A stretch of DNA of 64,000 bases. Source: Punica granatum (lineage: Eukaryota > Streptophyta > Magnoliopsida > Myrtales > Lythraceae). Positions 57,232-64,000 of this stretch are shown here, in pieces. The stretch is from positions 18,109,363 through 18,173,362 of the forward strand of contig NC_045130.1 in the NCBI RefSeq assembly GCF_007655135.1, written 5' to 3'. The notes below the pieces were generated by a model. That model saw only the letters and a program-made list of their open reading frames with translations, was not told the origin of the DNA and did no database searches. Both the position numbers and the translations under genes were made by a program. How positions within the stretch are numbered: position 1 is the stretch's first letter; the number at the start of each line of letters is the position of its first letter.

Positions 57232-60200
57232 TGTATGGACCCGAATGTGCACTCTCGTCGGGGCCCGTATGCGCGCTTTTGGATCGCGCGACTTGGAAGT
57301 GTCCATCTTCCGTGGGGACACGTGACGGACACGCGTGAGAAGGAATCGCCACTTATCATTTTACGACCCGAACGTCGAGAGCGGATAAGTTACCCGGGTC
57401 TAGGGGTATGGAACACCTAGTTGTCGTTAAGGCATTGATCTGTGCGGAACCGGAAAGTCCGAGTTGGGGGGTTCATGTTACGTGCGGGACTATATCCCGC
57501 ACGCCCTTTCGATACTCTGCTTTGCTAGACTTGCATGTTTTATTATTTACCGCGTGGATTAAGTTGCGCTCGGCTCGCACGTTTTGACACCGAAAATTCG
57601 GTGAATTAAACGATGTCGATGGAGAAGCCGAGAGAGAAGTAAACTTGTGTGTCGGGGAATTGATTCACAATCTTGCATGACAGTTCATCAAACCATGGAG
57701 GTTGAATCCCTGCGTGAACCGAAACCACGAGATCTTGGATTTACTTGTGTCTGGGCAAGCATTAGACCGATTCGGTTAATTCGACTCTCGGACCGTTCGC
57801 TCATCAATTGGAATTCTTACAGAATAAATGTACAAAATAAAATCCTTACAATGCTCTCAAAAACAATAAATAAAAATTACAAATGGTCGAATTCCAATCG
57901 AATTGCATTCAGTTATTATTCCGTTCCAACTCACCGTGAGTTTAGAAAAAAATCGAAGAAATGAAACTCTATGCACGCTCTCACTGAATAGGGCGTTGGA
58001 CCCTGTTGTACGATAATTAGGGCGTTGAACCCAAATATTATTCGGCCTGGGGATCAGGCTCGACCCGCATGGTAAACAGGTGCAGAAAGGTAACACGCAA
58101 CATGTTAATAACAGACAAAATGTTTGTTATTGTCAAGTATACGTGTTTTAACAAATTGTTAATCTGGGGTATTTTGGCATGCAAATCCTACTCTAGACAA
58201 ACAAACGTGTGCTAATGTTTTAGCATTCGGCTTTGGTTGGAAAACCTGACATATCGGGTGTCCGTAATCAGGTTTCGTGAGTGTGGATTGCTTTTACAGT
58301 GATTCGGTGTTATGACACTGAAGTTATACTAAATTAATCCAAATTTGTATTTTGACTCTAGATTTGGAACCTAGAGTTCCACCTAACCATTTTCTAGTGT
58401 TTGGTTAGGTCGTGTGAAATGATTAGTCAGGTAATTAGATTTTGATACAAAATACCCGACTGGCACCTTAAACTATGCTAGAATGACAGAAACTCATCAG
58501 TGGGAATAAGAAAGGCTGTGCAAATGAACCTGCGCCTGAATAGGTAGCCCGTTCCTATTCCAATACCATCGTGTTTCCATCAAATTAACCCCTGGGGTAT
58601 CGCCAAATCACAAAATGATGTTCTTACCATTGACTTGAAAATGTATTTTTAGAAAAGGGAAACAACGCAATACGGGCCACCTCGGCTTGTAACCGGTGTT
58701 GACCTATTCCTTGAATCTTACAGGGTTATGCGAGAATTCCGTAAAAGCCAAAGATTTGGTCGATCTATCCGAAAGTGGTCTAAAAAGAACTTCTGTATTC
58801 CGACCTGAATTACTTGATGTCAGGTGAAACTCGAGTCAAAACACACAAGTTTCTCCTAGATGTCCATGTTACTTCGTATTGCATGTCTTGGGTTTGGAAG
58901 TATGCGTATTTTGAAAATGGCATTAACACCATTTTGTAATTCGTCGACGCGAATTACAGATTAATGTCCAATTCGTGCAAAGTGGTTTAAAGTTGAATAA
59001 ATTAACCGTGTGAGCGTTCCGATTAACCCATTCATGAAATTAATGCTTAAGGTTATTACCGAATGCATTAATTATGAAAATGATTTGTGACTCGGAGACC
59101 AAGACGGTTCCATAAGGATCGAGAATAATTTGGTCCAATCACCAAAACTACCCTCGTAATCGAATGGATCCGAATGAGTCATTGATACCCGAATCCATGC
59201 ATGTTTTGTTTTAAAAGACATCTTTTTATGCGAGATTGTGATGATAATGTAAATTGCAATTACACGAAATCCAAGAACATACTTAAAACGGGAAGAGGAA
59301 GCCTCTTGGAACCGAATAAGCCCATGAAGCTCTCGGCCACTACTCATTGGAGAGAGCCGAGAGGTCCCATGGCCCGGATAGGGTTCCACGAGGTTTCTCC
59401 GTCTCATTTCGAATCATTTCTCACATGCTCAAACAATAAACATGATAAATGACACGATTTTAACAAAAGTCGGTATTGCCATGATTTTAATAACACATTT
59501 AATCATGCAAACATGTACAAACATGTTATTTAAGGAATCGATAAAACAATACCGACTTCATGTATGAGGGAAAACACGAGGAAACTCGAGAATCGAACTT
59601 GGATCGGGTCAAAAAGATCGTTCCTTGCCCGAAAAGAATAAGAGAGCATTCGGTCATCTCCCTTGGAGGGAAACTCGTGAGATCTCATGCCTTTCCCGGG
59701 TCGGGATGTTCTTCTCGACTACGATTCAAGTGTTTCCCAAATGCTAGCATGTAAATCGAGGACAAACATGCATGATATAACATAAAATTGCATAAAAATG
59801 TAAACTTGGAAGCAAAGCATGCTTAAAACACCATATTACTCTATAAACATGCAAGAAATGTAAAGAGCCCTAGCTCCTCTAGGTCGAGAATGTTTTACCT
59901 AGCCTCGAGATGCGAGGAAAGAGTCGGGGAAGGGTTTGAGAGTCGGGTGACTCGGTGAAATCCTCGGAAGGACGTTCGGGTGTAAGGGCATGCACGTTCG
60001 GGCGAGTTGGGAGTACGACTGGATGTGCATGAGCGTGCGGACGCGTAGGCGGGTGCGCGGGTGTCACTATTCACCCAAGAGCACGGTCTTTACCCGAAAT
60101 CACCTAATAGACCTGAAACAATAACTTAAAGACTTCAAATAGAAAAACCAAGTTCACCAATGAACTCTATGGATCCGAAATGAGTGGGATATGGAGTTTG

Positions 60201-62035
60201 AGAAACTTCAAACTTAAGTCGGGATGATGAACACCGGCTTTCGACTTAAGAACTAAGGGCTTTCTTTTGGGATTTGTTTTGGTTTTTCCTTTGGTTTTTG
60301 AATGTTGAAGCTTGCTGCTGCTAACTAGGAGTTGAGAGCATTTCATAGAGGGAGAAAGCTAGTGAGAAGTGTGCAACAAGAGAAGTGATTAGCTAATCAC
60401 TTTAGAGCAATTTATAGGCAAACTTAATGAGCAATTAAGGGAAGCAAAGCGCAATTAGCCTCTTGGATTAGGCTTGGGCGGTTAGCTTAGGAAAATATCA
60501 AGCCTTATCCTCTTTCATTGCAATAATGAAAAAGAGACAAGAGCATTGATGAGCATAGATGAAGAGTTGAGTGTTATCTTCAAACACTTAGATATTTTAA
60601 AGTGGAAGACAAATGCAAGTTGCCTTGCAGGAATAAGCCAAGGGAGAAGGGCGATTTGGGCAATGTCACGGCTGGTCATGGACGACCGTGGGCCCCACGG
60701 TTCCGAGGAAAAGCTAGGAGAAAGCTCGGGTCTCAATTGGTCGCATATTCGAAACTTGTGGTTTGAATTAAACGTCGAATTGTCGATATACGCGAGAAAA
60801 TGGATTTAATGAGCCCAAGATTGACACTTTTTGTGGAAAAATGCCCCAGGTCCATATGTGGCTCGGAAGCCGTTTTTGCTCGTTCCAGGTGATCAGAGCG
60901 AAGTTAACCGCTTCTGACATCATATCTTGTATTTGCATCTCACGTCGGTCATTTTGACATGAATTGTCAGACAATGTGAACAACTGACCCTTAAGCCGAT
61001 AATGCAAATGTGGAGCCGGAGACATCCTAGGAGGCCGAAATTGGATTTCTCAAATTACTTTCTGAGTTGCTTGGGTGCTCCGGAGATTACTGTAATCTCT
61101 GTTTGTCAAGATCAGACATCTAAGGACTTGAAAACTACATCTGAGACCTCTAAAGTATTACTCGGGAGGTCTAAATGAGTTGTGTGATTAATTTTGACAA
61201 TTCCACGTTGAGCCTCGGAAAGGTTAGCACTGTGTAGGGTAGGCATCTGGCGTTAAGTTTCCGTAAAAAGGACCTCCGGATATGCATTTCCACTGAAAAT
61301 GACCATTTCTGCTCCTTGGAGGTTACTCGGGAAACTGAGAAGGGTTCTGCTGTCCGTTTTGCCCAATTGTGGATGTTCGCTAGAGTTTTCTGGGCAATGC
61401 AGTTCAAACTTTGTTAGCAGTAATTCCGTCAGACCAGTCTCCGGTTATGCATATTCGAAGAGGGGTATTCCCGTTTTGTTACTCGAAAGTCATTTGAAGT
61501 ATCTGTGTGGCTTCCAAGAGACAATCTGAAGTATTGCTCCTGCTCTGTATGCTTGTGGGACATAGCCGCATCTGATATTTGGAATTAACTTTTCTCTGAG
61601 AAACCGGCATTTTTGGACTTCCACTGAAAAGTTGTCTGTATACATAAAGTTATTCTGTATAAAGCAGATGATTTGTAAAATGCATTTGAAGACACTTTAC
61701 ATCTGTTTGGCACTGATGTGGATTTTTGAAGTCCAATATTGGCTATCTTTCGATGATCAAGTGAACTATCGGAAATTAGGACTATCCATGTGATATACTG
61801 AAAATGCCAATTTTGGACGTTGTTAAACTCTCTAGCCACTTTGTTGCCTTTTGGTGACTCCTGGAGTCCTTCTATTGCATGCGTATGTCATCTACTTGAT
61901 TCCACTGACTTGAGAATGAATAGTGATTTCTTGCTCTGTTGAGCCGTTTTCTGTGTTCCTGCTCAAGTTGTGATTTGGATCATTACTAATAATGTTGTTT
62001 GAGTTGGTGAACCAAAATGGGGTGTTGACAGTAGA
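57227..62035 (+). mobile_element. Complete 4.8-kb solo LTR (copy B)
   Basis: The element 57232-62030 begins TGTATGGACCCGAATGTGC and ends GGGGTGTTGACA. It is flanked by GTAGG (57227-57231) and GTAGA (62031-62035), a 5-bp duplication with one difference. Its first kilobase aligns with copy A and its last 1.4 kb with copy C. The middle is strongly diverged from copy A, and the 30-bp array of copy A is not present. The 3' third contains degenerate units spaced about 170 bp apart (CTCCGGWTATGCAT at 61274 and 61439). No internal domain or second LTR is seen, so this too is a solo LTR. Confidence 0.82.
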
Positions 62036-64000
62036 CGAGAACGAACGTGGACGAATTCTCGGGCACGTACGAAGATTGAGTGAGCATCAAGGAATTTCCA
62101 TTCAAATTCGATCTCAAAATAGAACATGAATATTCCAAGGAGCCCAAGATGGTAGAGAAATCCCATGCAAGAAGGCGTCCATATGTTAATTGCAACATGT
62201 ATTTCTCATCTTGGGAAATATGTTAATTGCTCCTTCCACACTTCAAAGCAATGGATTAGATGGAAGACTGGGACGTGCTGCTATTCCCAATTATCTTTGA
62301 TTTTTTTTTCTTTTCGTTGATTTTGACAATTAGAAATAAGTGGAAGATATAGCTAGTTGCTTAGTTTATTCGATTATTTCCCGATTTCATTGTCTTGGGC
62401 GGCACTCATGTGCTAGCATATTTAAGTCGAGTCTGTCTATTATTATTTTCTCCCATTCGGCACATTAATCAAACACTCACTTATTTTTTTCTATCTATAT
62501 TTATCTTGCACTCACGCCTTCAATATCTACTTTTTCTACGCCCTTTACCTTATCATGCAATAGCCTTCCAAGGCAATCTCGTCAATATGTTGACATATCC
62601 TTCTACCTGACTTGGTTTATAATCAAGGAGATCATCCATGAGCTAAGGTTCCAGCCAAAGCTTACCCTTTTCGGCTCCTAGTAGCCGAACCTAGTGCTTC
62701 ATTCTACTTCCGACTATCTCAGCCATGAAGCTATCCAAATCTCCTACGAGCCACTAAGGCCCTGAGGTACACTAAAGACCTACTTTTAGTCTTCTCTCTT
62801 GACGTCAACCTATTGTTAGCACTCACTCGTATTTGGGGAGAATCCTAGTAGTCAAATCCTTGGGCCATGTAATCATCTGACCATCATCATCAATCACTCC
62901 AATGACATCTCTCATAAACCCAGCTGTCTACTAGACCTACAGACCTTTGGGGCCGTGGTGCTACGTTCTAGCATGATGAGGTTGGCTGGTGGTTTTACCA
63001 CCTATTTTTGAGACTGCGCTTGAGTATGCCTGGCAACCCTAATCTCGTGAGAGATTCATCTAGCCAGTGTCGAAAGTGGGATTGCACGATTTTATGCAAG
63101 GCAGCTCCATACATGGGGATTCCCCATGGACCACCCACCACGCCCATCTCTTTCGTTGCCTTTGCTGTCACTGCCCACGAAGCTGAACCACCAACAGTGG
63201 CACCACCATACTCTGACCCTTTTCACGCTGACTAGTCAAGATCTGACCTCGCCATGGTCAAATCAGACTCACTAGTCAAGATATGGGTTCAACGAAAAAG
63301 TCTCGATCCACCAAGGGCTCTCGAGCCCTGGGTGGCTTCATAGCAATGGGATTGTCAGAGCCATTGAGGCTCTACAACTGTTCATCTTCAACAAGATGAA
63401 CATTTGGATATATATAATATTATTTATTTCTCTAAATTTTCTATTTTATATTATCTTAATTTTTTTAAAGCAAGGGTATATATGCCTTTTGAATTATGAA
63501 ACATATTGCATTCTCCATGTATCCCAATCAATCAAATGTAAAATTTCAATTTCTCAGTTTTCTAATTCCCTCCAATTAAACAAATGAAATTGTATTAGAA
63601 TTTCAATTTTTTAAATCTTGCCCCCGCTCATTCTATTCAATATTGATTCTATTTCATCGAACCAAACGTAACGTGAGAGATTAGGGAATGACAGTTACTT
63701 GATAGTTAAAGAGTATATAAATTTACTAATCTATCGATACTTTAGTGGTTAGTTAATTACGTTATTTTGATATGGGCAAATCATCAAGAGATTGTTACAC
63801 TAACTTCCACTATTCTCTAATTTGTAATATAGATAGATAATACTAATATCATATTTTGACATGATAAATGGGTATATACATTATATAAATAAGGGTGTTT
63901 AACATGGATTGCATATAGGCGTGTTGGTTAAAATTCCATATTTAGCACGTGTTTTAAGAAAATACACGAAAATACATTGTTTAAATTTCATCTCAAATCT
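62036..64000. other. Intergenic to the window end, no gene supported
   Basis: Short frames only. 62620-63300 is a less A+T-rich stretch that looks like decayed repeat sequence. Three adjacent hairpins lie at 63308-63402. From 63410 on the sequence is very A+T rich. Confidence 0.45.
63308..63402. repeat. Three consecutive hairpins
   Basis: Hairpin 1 (63308-63335) has CCACCAAGGGCT pairing with AGCCCTGGGTGG around CTCG (one mismatch). Hairpin 2 (63357-63373) has AGAGCC pairing with GGCTCT. Hairpin 3 (63379-63402) has TGTTCATCTT pairing perfectly with AAGATGAACA around CAAC. Confidence 0.8.

Overview
This window is nuclear DNA from a flowering plant, most likely a eudicot. Genes are split by many short introns, noncoding DNA is very A+T rich, and the proteins match angiosperm families. 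There is no bacterial or organellar gene organisation. Four intact protein-coding genes are supported: a seven-exon WAT1/EamA-type transporter (minus strand, 7558-10084), an F-box/kelch gene matching HAWAIIAN SKIRT (plus, 28487-29722), a 19-exon mitochondrial NAD-malic enzyme of the NAD-ME1 (alpha) type (plus, 33832-46129), and an intronless P-class pentatricopeptide-repeat protein (plus, 48526-51219). I rebuilt the splice structures by hand. Both multi-exon genes stay in frame throughout, giving 395 and 627 residues, close to family lengths. A hairpin with a miR319/miR159-like 3' arm lies at about 31500-31790 behind a TATA box.

The rest is mobile-element debris. Four copies of one large LTR family are present: the 3' part of a copy at 1-2184, a complete solo LTR of 4.0 kb at 20752-24762 with a perfect 5-bp target duplication, a 3' fragment at about 51530-52980, and a 4.8-kb solo LTR at 57232-62030 with a 4/5 duplication. 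There is also a 5'-truncated LINE with a 13-bp duplication (2434-3646), five copies of a tRNA-type SINE (one with a 16-bp duplication), a second SINE type, a Ty3/gypsy protease remnant (54004-54640), and four foldback or Mutator-like inverted-repeat elements.

The most layered locus is 17550-25010. Broken coding fragments resembling the movement-protein and capsid regions of a plant pararetrovirus (Caulimoviridae) are interrupted by a MITE-like element that itself carries a Mutator-like MITE with a 9-bp duplication, and by the 4-kb solo LTR. The whole locus is bracketed by a ~200-bp direct repeat.

A decayed glutamate-receptor-like gene lies at 4818-5775 (minus). Left to right: LTR/LINE/GLR debris (0-7 kb), WAT1-like gene (7.5-10.1 kb), A+T-rich SINE-bearing desert (10.1-17.5 kb), viral and LTR nest (17.5-25 kb), foldback elements (25.4-27 kb), HWS gene, MIR-like hairpin, NAD-ME1, PPR gene, then retroelement debris to the end. 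The genes are independent single units; nothing suggests a shared pathway or cluster.
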